Positions 33,610 to 41,675 of a DNA stretch of 64,000 nucleotides are shown piece by piece; the first letter of the stretch is position 1; each line of letters starts with the position of its first letter. Both the position numbers and the translations under genes were made by a program. The stretch is from Halomonas halmophila (GTDB lineage: Bacteria > Pseudomonadota > Gammaproteobacteria > Pseudomonadales > Halomonadaceae), in assembly GCF_006540005.1 (NCBI RefSeq), contig NZ_BJOC01000010.1:84731-148730 (forward strand). Reading direction: 5' to 3'. The notes below the pieces were generated by a model. That model was not told the DNA's origin and ran no database searches. It saw nothing but the letters and a program-made list of their open reading frames with translations.

Positions 33610-34199
33610 CGTCCCTTCTCCAGTTGTTCGAGGATGTCGATCACGTTGTTGGCCACATCGCCGATGCGCTGACCACGATCCATGGCCAGCTTGCGCAGCA
33701 TGCGATAGGCCTGAGGCTCGTCGCAGTCCTGGTGCTTCATCAACAGGCCCTTGGCGCGCTCGATGCGCTTGCGCTCGGCCAGCTGGGTACGCGCCTGGTC
33801 CAGCTCGCGGCGCATCGACTGGAAGGACTCGAAGCGCGCGATGGCGACTTCCATGACCGCCTTGACCCGGCCCGGCACCAGGCCGTCGACCACATAGGCA
33901 CTGACGCCCGACTTGAGCGCGGCCTGCATGGTGTCGGGGTCGTGCTGGTCGGCGAAGAACACCACTGGGCGAGGGTTCTCGCGGTTGAGCAGCGACATGC
34001 TGTCGAGGGTGTCGCGGTCGGGGGATTCCATGTCGATGATCACCACATCCGGCTGGTGCCGGGCGACCATCTCGTTGAGGCTGGTCGGAGCCTGCAGGCG
34101 ACAGATGACCTCGTGGCCCTCGTTGGCCAGGGCCTCTTCGACCATGGCGGCACGGACGAGCTCGTCGTCGACCAGCAGGACTTTCAAGGCTTGCGGCAT
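33606..34199 (-). CDS. nasT: NasT antitermination regulator: receiver-like plus ANTAR RNA-binding domain
   Basis: 197 residues. The N-terminal receiver-like domain (VLLVDDELVRAAMVEEALAN, then VVIIDMESPDRDTL) leads through a coiled helix to a C-terminal ANTAR domain (LAERKRIERAKGLLMKHQ, then AYRMLRKLAMDRGQRIGDVA). ANTAR binds paired hexaloop hairpins in leader RNA, and such hairpins are visible in front of the nirB operon, nasA and narK. The start at 34199 lies about 30 bp after a good sigma-54 promoter. It is coupled to nasS; the pair is the standard nitrate-responsive NasS-NasT switch. Confidence 0.95.
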   Translation of the reverse strand: MPQALKVLLVDDELVRAAMVEEALANEGHEVICRLQAPTSLNEMVARHQPDVVIIDMESPDRDTLDSMSLLNRENPRPVVFFADQHDPDTMQAALKSGVSAYVVDGLVPGRVKAVMEVAIARFESFQSMRRELDQARTQLAERKRIERAKGLLMKHQDCDEPQAYRMLRKLAMDRGQRIGDVANNVIDILEQLEKGR

Positions 34200-34240
34200 A
34201 GGGATGGCTCTTTGCAGGAGGTCGGTGGCGGAGAGAACGT

Positions 34241-34255
34241 GCAATAAGTGTTCCA
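34241..34255 (-). promoter_or_regulatory. Sigma-54 promoter of nasTS
   Basis: On the minus strand TGGAAC (-24) and TTGCA (-12) stand at the correct GG-N10-GC spacing (GG 34254-34253, GC 34242-34241). The start of transcription would be near 34229, 30 bases before the nasT ATG. Confidence 0.7.
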
Positions 34256-34401
34256 GGTGTCGTCCTGCTTGCTTCCACGAGGGCGGTCGCGTGGGGGCAT
34301 TGGCCATCCGGGGCACGGCTGTCCTGATGCTGGCGTCATCCGCCAGGCTGCCGGGGAGAGAGCGGTAAGCCATGACGCCCGGTCCCGCCGGGCCAGTTTG
34401 C

Positions 34402-34418
34402 TGCACCCTGGTGGTGCG
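34402..34418. promoter_or_regulatory. NtrC-like enhancer dyad between nasT and nasA
   Basis: TGCACC-N5-GGTGCG matches the NtrC pattern at 11 of 12 positions. It lies about 100 bp upstream of the nasA sigma-54 element and about 150 bp upstream of the nasT one, so it can serve both divergent units. Confidence 0.65.
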
Positions 34419-34515
34419 TTGCCGGCGTCGCCATGCGTTCGTCCTGTGCAGCATCCGCGGGTCCAGCGTCAGCGCGGCCGACCAGCCGAGGCGCCATGGC
34501 GGCCTCTGGCGTTTC

Positions 34516-34531
34516 TGGCATGGCGCTTGCT
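34516..34531 (+). promoter_or_regulatory. Sigma-54 promoter of nasA
   Basis: TGGCAT (-24) and CTTGCT (-12) at exact GG-N10-GC spacing (34517-34518 and 34529-34530). Transcription would start near 34542, leaving a leader of about 127 bases in front of nasA. Confidence 0.75.
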
Positions 34532-34548
34532 AGGTCAATGGGTGAGTC

Positions 34549-34630
34549 GAATGGGTCGATGCCGATCCATTCACGGCAATGACGCCCGCCGCTTCTCCGC
34601 AGTTCCGACTGCCGTGAGGCGGTGGGCGTC
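34549..34630 (+). ncRNA. Structured nasA leader: probable ANTAR target with overlapping terminator-like stem
   Basis: First hairpin 34549-34572: arms GAATGGGTC and GATCCATTC (one G-U), hexaloop GATGCC. Second, 34575-34586: short arms GGC and GCC around AATGAC, which has A at 1 and G at 4. The 3' side of the second hairpin is also the start of a 12-bp stem, GACGCCCGCCGC (34581-34592) with GCGGTGGGCGTC (34619-34630), followed by GTCGTTT. The second hairpin and the long stem exclude each other, as expected for antitermination. The first loop has G, not A, at position 1, and the U-run is poor, so this is less certain than the nirB leader. A further stem, 34606-34614 with 34638-34646, is possible. 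Confidence 0.5.
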
Positions 34631-34668
34631 GTCGTTTCGGCAGTCGTCATCGACGGGAGGAAAGACGC

Positions 34669-37410
34669 ATGGCCAGAGCCGCATCGCCAGATACCCGCAC
34701 CACCTGCCCCTACTGCGGGGTGGGCTGCGGCGTGCGCGCCGAGATGCAGGAGGGGCGAATCATCGCCGTCGAGGGTGACGCCGAGCATCCGGCCAATTTC
34801 GGCCGCCTCTGCGTCAAGGGCTCGGCGCTGCACGAGACCCTGGGCGAGCACGGACGACTGACACGACCGCGGCTGGATGGCGTGGACGTCGACTGGGATA
34901 CCGCCCTGGAGGCAGTGGCGACACGGCTGGCGACGACCCGCGATGCACATGGCCCCGAGGCCGTGGCCGGTTATCTGTCCGGGCAGTTGCTCACCGAGGA
35001 CTATTACGTCGCCAACAAGCTGTTCAAGGGGTTTCTCGGCACGCCGCACCTGGACACCAATTCGCGACTCTGCATGGCGTCGGCCGTGGCCGCTTACAAG
35101 CGCTCGCTGGGCGCGGATGCCGTGCCCTGCAACTACGAGGATCTGGAAGACGCCGAGCTGGTGGTGCTGGTGGGCTCCAATCTGGCCTGGAATCACCCGG
35201 TGCTCTTCCAGCGGCTGCGTGCCGCCAAGACGCGCAATCCGCTGTTGCGCGTGGTGGTCATCGATCCGCGCATCACCGATACCTGTGAACTGGCCGATCT
35301 CTATCTGGGCGTGCGCCCCGGCAGCGATGCGCGCCTGTTCACCGGCCTGCTGGCCTGGATGGCCGAGCGCGGCAAGCTGGACAGGGTCTATCTCGAGCGT
35401 CATACCCGGGGGCTCGACGCGACACTGGACGAGGCGCGGCGGGATGACGTGTCCCTCGAGGCCATCGCCGCCGACTGTGATGTCGATCCCGAACGCCTGG
35501 AAACCTTCTTCTACTGGTTTGCCAGCCAACTGCATGTGGTGACGCTGTACTCCCAGGGCATCAACCAGTCGAGCAGCGGTACCGACAAGTGCCAGGCGAT
35601 CATCAATTGTCATCTGGCCGGCGGCAAGATCGGCCTGCCTGGTGCCGGGCCCTTTTCCATCACCGGTCAGCCCAATGCCATGGGCGGCCGTGAGGTAGGC
35701 GGGCTGGCCAATCAACTGGCCGCCCACATGGACTATGACAGCCCCGGGGCCGTGGAGCGGGTAACACGCTTCTGGAGCACCGCGTCGCTCGTTCCCCGTC
35801 TCCCGGAAGCACCGGGCCACAAGGCCGTGGAGCTGTTCGCGGCCATCGAGCGCGGTGAGGTCCGCGCCGTGTGGATCATGGCCACCAATCCCGTCGTCAG
35901 CCTGCCGGACGCGCGGCGGGTGCGCGCGGCTCTGGCCCAGTGCCCGCTGGTGATCGTCTCGGAGTGCATGGCCGATACCGATCTGCTGGAGGTGGCCGAT
36001 ATCGTGCTGCCGGCTTCCGGCTGGTCGGAGAAGGACGGCACCGTGACCAACTCCGAGCGCTGCATCTCGCGTCAGCGTGGCCTGATGGCGCCGCCGGGCG
36101 AGGCGCGTCATGACTGGTGGATCATCAGCACGGTGGCGCAGCGCCTGGGCTTCGGCGAGGCCTTCGGCTATACGCATCCGGCCGAGATCTTTGCCGAGCA
36201 TGCGCGCCTTTCCGGCTTCGAGAATGCCGGAGAGGGGCGGCGTTGCTTCGATATCTCGGCGCTGGCCGATCTCGAGCGTGACGCTTATGACGCCCTGGCG
36301 CCCATCCAGTGGCCGGTGACGGCCCGGGCTCCGCAGGGCACGCCGCGACTGTTCGAGGATGGCCACTTCGCCACGCCGGACGGTCACGCGCGTCTCCTGC
36401 CGGTCGCGCCGCGAGGCCCGCTGCAGGCGCTCGATGAACGCCGCCATTGCCGCCTCAATACCGGCCGGGTGCGCGACCAGTGGCACACCATGTCGCGCAC
36501 CGCCCGTGCATCTCGCCTGATGAACCACCGCGCCGAGCCGTTCATCGAGGTGCATCCCGAGGATGCCCGGGCGCTGGGGCTGGAAGATCAGGCGCTGGCG
36601 CAACTCGAGGGGGAGGGCGGCGAATATCGGGGGCGTGTGCGTCTTTCGCCGGCGCAGCGCAGGGGCGAGGTGTTCGTGCCGATTCACTGGAGTGATCGCT
36701 TCAGCGCCTCGGCGGTGGCCGGCGACCTGTTGGCCGCGCACGTTGACCCGCTGTCCGGCCAACCCGAGTCCAAGCATGGCGCCGTGTCACTGGCGGCCCT
36801 GCCGTCTGCCTGGCAGGCCACCCTGGTGGTCGCCGATGACCTGCAAAAGGTCGTTGACGTGTGCCGAGAGACCGCCTATTGGGCGCGGGTTCCCATGCGC
36901 CATGCCGAGCGCTGGCAACTGGCGGGGGAGCCGACCAGCGCCGGGCGTGATTGGTGGGCTTGGCTGGACGAAATCCTGCCGGTGGCGACCTCGCTGTGGT
37001 GCGACGACCCGGCCGACGGGCGACTGCGTGCCGCGGGCATCGAAGTCGGTCGGCTGCGCTGGTGGCTGATGGTCGGTCCACCCACCGAATTGCCCGGCCT
37101 GGCCTGGCTCGATGCACGCTTCACCGAAGCGGCCGAGGGCTCCGCCCTGCAAGCGGATCAGCGACGCCGCATTCTGGCGGCCTGCGAGGACGGCGCCGCC
37201 GACGATGGCCCTCTGGTATGCAGCTGTCATCAGGTCGGACGGGGCGCCATCGCGTCGGCGATCCACGCAGGCGACGCCAGTGTCGAGGCATTGGGCGCCC
37301 GGTTGGCCTGCGGCACCCAATGCGGCAGCTGCATTCCCGAGCTGAAGTCACTCATCGAAGAGGAGCGGGCCCATGCGTTTCATCCCACCCCTGATGTCGA
37401 ACCGGTTTGA
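34669..37410 (+). CDS. nasA: Assimilatory nitrate reductase, molybdopterin catalytic subunit with C-terminal BFD [2Fe-2S] domain
   Basis: 913 residues. The N-terminal [4Fe-4S] ligands are CPYCGVGC (13-20) and Cys48 in GRLCVKG. The Mo-bisMGD domain has NSRLCMASAVAAYKRSLGAD, SNLAWNHPVLFQRL and the typical GQPNAMGGREVGGLANQL. A molydopterin-binding domain follows (RTGRVRDQWHTMSRT-like at about 600). The last 70 residues form a BFD-like cluster domain (CSCHQVGRGAIASAI and CGTQCGSC). It reduces nitrate to nitrite in the cytoplasm. No Tat signal is present. GGAGG precedes the start. The 3' end overlaps the siroheme methyltransferase gene by 38 bp. Confidence 0.96.
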   Translation: MARAASPDTRTTCPYCGVGCGVRAEMQEGRIIAVEGDAEHPANFGRLCVKGSALHETLGEHGRLTRPRLDGVDVDWDTALEAVATRLATTRDAHGPEAVAGYLSGQLLTEDYYVANKLFKGFLGTPHLDTNSRLCMASAVAAYKRSLGADAVPCNYEDLEDAELVVLVGSNLAWNHPVLFQRLRAAKTRNPLLRVVVIDPRITDTCELADLYLGVRPGSDARLFTGLLAWMAERGKLDRVYLERHTRGLDATLDEARRDDVSLEAIAADCDVDPERLETFFYWFASQLHVVTLYSQGINQSSSGTDKCQAIINCHLAGGKIGLPGAGPFSITGQPNAMGGREVGGLANQLAAHMDYDSPGAVERVTRFWSTASLVPRLPEAPGHKAVELFAAIERGEVRAVWIMATNPVVSLPDARRVRAALAQCPLVIVSECMADTDLLEVADIVLPASGWSEKDGTVTNSERCISRQRGLMAPPGEARHDWWIISTVAQRLGFGEAFGYTHPAEIFAEHARLSGFENAGEGRRCFDISALADLERDAYDALAPIQWPVTARAPQGTPRLFEDGHFATPDGHARLLPVAPRGPLQALDERRHCRLNTGRVRDQWHTMSRTARASRLMNHRAEPFIEVHPEDARALGLEDQALAQLEGEGGEYRGRVRLSPAQRRGEVFVPIHWSDRFSASAVAGDLLAAHVDPLSGQPESKHGAVSLAALPSAWQATLVVADDLQKVVDVCRETAYWARVPMRHAERWQLAGEPTSAGRDWWAWLDEILPVATSLWCDDPADGRLRAAGIEVGRLRWWLMVGPPTELPGLAWLDARFTEAAEGSALQADQRRRILAACEDGAADDGPLVCSCHQVGRGAIASAIHAGDASVEALGARLACGTQCGSCIPELKSLIEEERAHAFHPTPDVEPV

Positions 37411-38296
37411 TATCGCGTGGCGCCCCCTGTCGGCCCACTGGTTGGCAGGGCTGGCGCGTCTGGCCGTTGCCTGGTGGCCAGGACGGGCGGCGCGTCGACC
37501 CGAGGCGCCGGCTCGTCGGCGTCTCGGCCAGCGGGCCGGGTGCGTCGCGCTGGTCGGGGCCGGTAGTGGCGATGTCGAGCTGTTGACCCTCAAGGCCGCC
37601 CGGTGGCTGCACGCGGCCGATGCCGTGGTCTATGACCGTCTGGTGGGCGACGATATCCTGGCGCTGATCCCGGCGGGCCGCGAACGCTACTATGTGGGCA
37701 AGGCGCGGGGGCAGCACAGCGTGGCCCAGGCCGAGATCGGCGCGCTGCTGGTGCGACTCGCCGGTGAGGGCAAGCGCGTCGTTCGCTTGAAGGGTGGCGA
37801 CCCCGGTGTGTTCGGGCGCATGGGCGAGGAGTTGGCCACCCTGGATGCGGCCGGTATTCACAGCGAGATCGTGCCCGGCATCACGGCCGCCTCGGCGGCC
37901 TGCGCGAGCATGGGCATTCCGCTCACCGATCGTGGCCACGCCCAGCAGCTTCGGCTGATTACCGCTCAGCAGTGTCGTGAGGATGGCGAGCCTAACTGGT
38001 CCGCGCTGGCGCGCCGCGACGAGACCCTGGTGTTCTACATGGGGCTGGCGCATGTTGAGTCGATCTGCAGTGGCTTGCGCGGGGCCGGGTTACCCGATGA
38101 CTGGCCGGTCATGCTGGTGGCCAATGCCAGCCTTCCGGCGCAGCAGGCGCTGGTCGGCAGCCTGGCCGATATGCCGGATCGCCTGGCCGCTCAGCCGCTG
38201 CCGTCGCCGTGTCTGATCATCGTCGGCAGCGTGGTGCAGTGCCGTCGGGCGACGGCGGAGGTCATGGGAAAGCTGCCAACGTGCGCGGCGCCGTGA
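37373..38296 (+). CDS. cobA: Uroporphyrinogen-III C-methyltransferase (SUMT) for siroheme
   Basis: 307 residues. The methyltransferase core begins near residue 57 (CVALVGAGSGDVELLTLKAA), with VVRLKGGDPGVFGRMGEEL, VPGITAASAACASMGIPLTD and LVFYMGLAHVESI. The N-terminal 50 residues are an arginine- and tryptophan-rich extension without family likeness. It makes precorrin-2, the precursor of the siroheme used by NirB. No CysG-type dehydrogenase/chelatase domain is attached. The start at 37373 lies inside the end of nasA and is preceded by GAGGAG, so the two are cotranscribed. Confidence 0.93.
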   Translation: MRFIPPLMSNRFDIAWRPLSAHWLAGLARLAVAWWPGRAARRPEAPARRRLGQRAGCVALVGAGSGDVELLTLKAARWLHAADAVVYDRLVGDDILALIPAGRERYYVGKARGQHSVAQAEIGALLVRLAGEGKRVVRLKGGDPGVFGRMGEELATLDAAGIHSEIVPGITAASAACASMGIPLTDRGHAQQLRLITAQQCREDGEPNWSALARRDETLVFYMGLAHVESICSGLRGAGLPDDWPVMLVANASLPAQQALVGSLADMPDRLAAQPLPSPCLIIVGSVVQCRRATAEVMGKLPTCAAP

Positions 38297-38330
38297 CGTT
38301 GCCCTCGGGCGATGGTATTCGCATTCCGCG

Positions 38331-38348
38331 ATGTCATGGAGTTGTCAC
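38331..38348 (+). promoter_or_regulatory. Pho box in front of the PhoX gene
   Basis: ATGTCAT-GGAG-TTGTCAC is two 7-bp PhoB half-sites separated by 4 bp, each with six of seven consensus bases (CTGTCAT/C). It lies 110 bp before the start codon. Confidence 0.7.
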
Positions 38349-38457
38349 CAAAGGGCATCAGGCTTGGTGTATCGAGTCTGATTGACCGTTGCTGAGTACG
38401 TAGAACTGTCAGCCGAGTGATAGACCACGTGACCCCTGGAATGATGAGGAGATCTGT

Positions 38458-40593
38458 ATGAGCAAGGAAATCGAAGACCATCGCCTGTTGAACCCGAGCA
38501 GCAATGAGCCCTTTTCCTCGGTGCTCGAAAAGCATGTCTCGCGTCGTCGTGTCATGCAGGGTGGTCTCGGCATGGCGGCCATGACCATGCTGGGCGGCTT
38601 CGGGCTGCTGGGCTCGGCCAGTGCCAGTGAGTCCGCCGCCGGCGCGAAAACCCCGCTTGCCCTGGCCTTCGATGCCGTGCGCGGCGCGATGACGGATGCC
38701 GTCGTGGTGCCGGCCGGCTACACCGCCCAGGTGCTCATTCCCTGGGGTACGCCACTCAACAGCAAGGCACCGTCCTGGAGTGCCGAGCGCCATATCACGC
38801 CGGAGATTCAGGCCAACAGTGTCGGCATGCACCACGATGGCATGCACAACTTCCCCCTGGACGAGGCCACCGCCTCGCGCCATATGCTGCTGGCCCTGAA
38901 TAACGAGTACATCGACCAAAAGGCCCTCTGGGCGCCCCAGGGTGGTCCGACCGGCATGGACGAGGGCGGCAAGCGGCCGGCCGATGAAGTGCGCACGGAA
39001 ATCAATGCGCATGGCGTGACCGTGGTCGAGCTCAAGAAAGATGGCGATGGTCACTGGCACCCCGTGGCCGACTCGAGCTATAACCGTCGCTACACCAGTG
39101 CCACCGACATGGTGTTGAGCGGCCCGATCGCCGGCAGTGATTACGTCAAGACCCAGTATTCGCCGAATGGCACCAACACTCGCGGCACCAACAATAACTG
39201 TGCCAATGGCTACACGCCCTGGGGCACCTACCTGACCTGTGAAGAAAACTGGCCGGGGTACTTCATCAAGGATGCCGGTCGCGAGATGGATGACAATCGC
39301 ATCGGCATTTCCGAAGGTCGCGGCCGTTACGGTTGGGAAACCGCGGCCGGCGATGACAGCGAGCAGAACGACGAGTTCGCGCGTTTCAATGCCACGCCGC
39401 GCGGCGATAGTGCCACCCAGGATTATCGCAACGAGCCGCGCACCTTCGGTTATATCGTCGAGATCGACCCTTATACTGGCGAGAAGGCGGTCAAGCGCAC
39501 GGCCCTGGGCCGCTTCCGTCACGAAGGTTGCTGGCCGGGCAAGCTGGTCGAGGGCGAACCGGTGGTGTTCTACTCCGGTCACGATTCGCGTAACGAATAC
39601 ATCTACAAATTCGTTTCCGAGGCGGTCTGGGATCCGGCCGATGCCAACCGTCCCGGTGCCAACTATGACCGCCTGGCGATCGGCGCCAAATACATGGACA
39701 AGGGCACGCTCTATGCCGCCCGCTTCAATGCCGATGGCAGCGGTGAGTGGCTGCCGCTGACCCCGGATGCGACCACCCAGGATGGGCGGACTCTTGCACA
39801 GGCGCTGAACCTGGCGGCCGATGACCTGGCCGGCGTGATCATCCACACCTGTGATGCCGCCGACCTGATGGGCGCCACGCCCATGGACCGCCCGGAGTGG
39901 GGCGCGGTGGATCCGGCTTCTGGCGACGTCTACATGACGCTGACCAATAACTCTGACCGTACCGTCGAGGGGACAGCACCGACCTTTACCAACGACGGTG
40001 CAGCCATCGAGGATATGGGGGTCGGCTATGGTACCGCGCCGACCAATGCGGCCAATCCGCGCGCCGATAACGGTGCCGGTCAGGTCATCCGCTGGCGCGA
40101 GGGCGATACCGCGACCCGCTTCGACTGGCAGGTCTTTGTTTTCGGGGCCGCTGTCGGCGATGCCGACAACTTCTCGGGCCTGACCGAGCAAAACCAGTTC
40201 GCCAGTCCGGACGGCCTGTTTTATGACGACCGCGAGGACGAGCAGGGCATCCTGTGGATCCAGACCGACAATGGATATCCCGGGGTGGCGGATTACACCA
40301 ACAACCAGGTGCTGGCGGTGGTGCCGCAGAGTGTCGATTATGCCGAGGGCGACGCCGCCGTGATTGATGGCAGCGACCAGGAGCAGCTCAAGCGCTTCGC
40401 CGTGGGACCCAATGACTGCGAGGTAACCGGTGTGGCCTTTACGCCCGACAAGACCGCGATGTTCATCAACATTCAGCACCCGGGCAACTGGCCCTCCGTG
40501 GATGACGCCACCGTCGAAACCGACGGCACGGTGCGTCCGCGGGCTTCCACGGTCGTCATCCAGCGTGAAGACGGCGGCAAGATCGGCGTTTAA
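38458..40593 (+). CDS. phoX: PhoX-family Tat-exported phosphatase
   Basis: 711 residues. The N terminus carries a twin-arginine signal (SRRRVMQGGLGMAAMTMLGG, residues 28-47). The mature part has the PhoX (DUF839) features VGMHHDGMHNFPLD, YTPWGTYLTCEENWPGYF, then RHEGCWPGKLVEGEPVVFYS, YIYKFVSE, and a C-terminal FAVGPNDCEVTGVAFTPD. PhoX enzymes are Ca/Fe-dependent phosphomonoesterases of the periplasm that release phosphate from organic esters. A Pho box upstream indicates PhoB control under phosphate limitation. It forms a single-gene unit ended by strong hairpins. Confidence 0.94.
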   Translation: MSKEIEDHRLLNPSSNEPFSSVLEKHVSRRRVMQGGLGMAAMTMLGGFGLLGSASASESAAGAKTPLALAFDAVRGAMTDAVVVPAGYTAQVLIPWGTPLNSKAPSWSAERHITPEIQANSVGMHHDGMHNFPLDEATASRHMLLALNNEYIDQKALWAPQGGPTGMDEGGKRPADEVRTEINAHGVTVVELKKDGDGHWHPVADSSYNRRYTSATDMVLSGPIAGSDYVKTQYSPNGTNTRGTNNNCANGYTPWGTYLTCEENWPGYFIKDAGREMDDNRIGISEGRGRYGWETAAGDDSEQNDEFARFNATPRGDSATQDYRNEPRTFGYIVEIDPYTGEKAVKRTALGRFRHEGCWPGKLVEGEPVVFYSGHDSRNEYIYKFVSEAVWDPADANRPGANYDRLAIGAKYMDKGTLYAARFNADGSGEWLPLTPDATTQDGRTLAQALNLAADDLAGVIIHTCDAADLMGATPMDRPEWGAVDPASGDVYMTLTNNSDRTVEGTAPTFTNDGAAIEDMGVGYGTAPTNAANPRADNGAGQVIRWREGDTATRFDWQVFVFGAAVGDADNFSGLTEQNQFASPDGLFYDDREDEQGILWIQTDNGYPGVADYTNNQVLAVVPQSVDYAEGDAAVIDGSDQEQLKRFAVGPNDCEVTGVAFTPDKTAMFINIQHPGNWPSVDDATVETDGTVRPRASTVVIQREDGGKIGV

Positions 40594-40622
40594 CTTGCAG
40601 ACTTCACCGAGTGTCCCGGCTC

Positions 40623-40644
40623 GCTGGCCGGGCTCTCGGCCAGC
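40623..40644 (+). other. First of two hairpins after phoX
   Basis: A perfect 8-bp stem (GCTGGCCG / CGGCCAGC) with a 6-base loop, 29 bp after the stop. It precedes the true terminator and may protect the mRNA 3' end. Confidence 0.55.
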
Positions 40645-40654
40645 AATACACAAG

Positions 40655-40680
40655 CCCTCGGTACTCGCCGAGGGTTTTTT
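40655..40680 (+). terminator. Terminator of phoX
   Basis: CCCTCGG / CCGAGGG with a 6-base loop, followed by six T. Confidence 0.93.
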
Positions 40681-40731
40681 GTGGAAGGGTCCAGATCGGT
40701 TTTGCGTGTAGTGGCCTGCCCGGGGATGGGC

Positions 40732-41145
40732 TCAACCGGATAACTGGAGCCCCATGCTGATGCGGTCTTCTGTCGCGAAGCCGAGTGAGCGATAGAACTC
40801 GGCGACCCCCTCGTTGCCGCCTCGAATCTGCAGGTTGACCTTGACGCAGCCGAGCTCGCGCAGTCGCTCCACGGCGAACTCGACCATGCGCCTGCCGAGA
40901 CCTTCCCCCTGTCGTGTATCCGCCACGGCAAGCGAGTACAGCCAACCACGATGGCCATCGTAGCCGATCATGCAGGTGGCAATAATCTCCCCGCCGTCCT
41001 CGATGACGTAGATGTAATCATCCAGCAGTCGCTTGGCGCGTAGTACGGCCTCGGGGGCGTTATAGCCCTGATAGTCGGGAAAGCTGGATCGCCACAGGGC
41101 TGCGACCCGAGGCTCATCGTCTGCGGTGTACTTTCTCGGTGTCAT
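40732..41145 (-). CDS. GNAT-family acetyltransferase, YpeA-like
   Basis: 137 residues. The acetyl-CoA loop is VADTRQGEGLGRRMVEFAVE. Around it are CMIGYDGHRGWLYSLAV and the C-terminal FYRSLGFATEDRISMGLQL. The GYDGHRG...Y motif and the ending LSLG-like tail are those of YpeA, a small cytoplasmic N-acetyltransferase of unclear substrate. It stands alone, convergent with phoX. The region between it and the low-GC genes to the right marks a change in base composition. Confidence 0.9.
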   Translation of the reverse strand: MTPRKYTADDEPRVAALWRSSFPDYQGYNAPEAVLRAKRLLDDYIYVIEDGGEIIATCMIGYDGHRGWLYSLAVADTRQGEGLGRRMVEFAVERLRELGCVKVNLQIRGGNEGVAEFYRSLGFATEDRISMGLQLSG

Positions 41146-41298
41146 ATAGCAAACCTGGCCGAATGAAATTCACCCACACGGGTGATGGCGAAACCCTGAG
41201 TTGGTTACATGCTTACCTGCAGAGTGTCAGGGATAATTGCAATATTAACATGGTCTGTCCTGATGCGAAGAAGGTCGGAGAAGAAACGGGAGGCGGTT

Positions 41299-41619
41299 AT
41301 GAATATTACCCTCAAGGCGGTGGTGTTGGTAAGCATGGTGATTTTTTCATCCTTTTCTTATGGGCAGTGTGCTCAGACATTGAGCAATGGTGCAAGTGTC
41401 GATGGGATGATAGCTGAAACCGGCAATGCCAGGGAGCTTCTTAAACTTTCCAGGGCCCAAATAGATGAATATGACAAATGGCTTGGTGAGCTCAGGAAAT
41501 CCATGAATCAAGGAGTTGCTGGAAATGAGATACAGCAGCTCTACAGTTCCGGGCAAATGGCCAAGAAGCTGGAGGAGGAGCTTAGCCGAGCCCTGGAGTG
41601 TCGATTGGCTGAGAGCTGA
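41299..41619 (+). CDS. Small exported protein of unknown function (low-GC patch)
   Basis: 106 residues. The signal peptide is VVLVSMVIFSSFSYG with cleavage near residue 22, followed by a mature domain of mostly helical, charged sequence (ARELLKLSRAQIDEYDKWLG, then AKKLEEELSRALE). Two cysteines, one near the mature N terminus (GQCAQ) and one near the end (ECRLAES), could form a disulphide. GGGAGG upstream supports the start at 41299. I recognise no family. The codon use is much more AT-rich than that of neighbours on either side. It precedes a trypsin-like lipoprotein gene by 56 bp on the same strand, so the two may be one transferred unit. Confidence 0.7.
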   Translation: MNITLKAVVLVSMVIFSSFSYGQCAQTLSNGASVDGMIAETGNARELLKLSRAQIDEYDKWLGELRKSMNQGVAGNEIQQLYSSGQMAKKLEEELSRALECRLAES

Positions 41620-41675
41620 GCATCGTTCGTTATGACGGCTGAAGGTGAGGTTGTCTATAAGAATAATGGAGAAAA

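Noticed and set aside
33610..34278. Upstream extension of the nasS frame
   Set aside because: It overlaps the clear nasT gene in another frame and reads as low-complexity Arg/Pro/Ala. The overlap ATGA at 33606-33609 gives a natural coupled start.
34336..36777. 813-codon minus-strand open frame antisense to nasA
   Set aside because: It mirrors nasA codon structure, lacks a ribosome binding site and any recognisable motif.
38191..40653. 820-codon minus-strand open frame antisense to phoX
   Set aside because: Same reason: an antisense shadow of a strongly supported gene with a Tat signal, Pho box and terminator.
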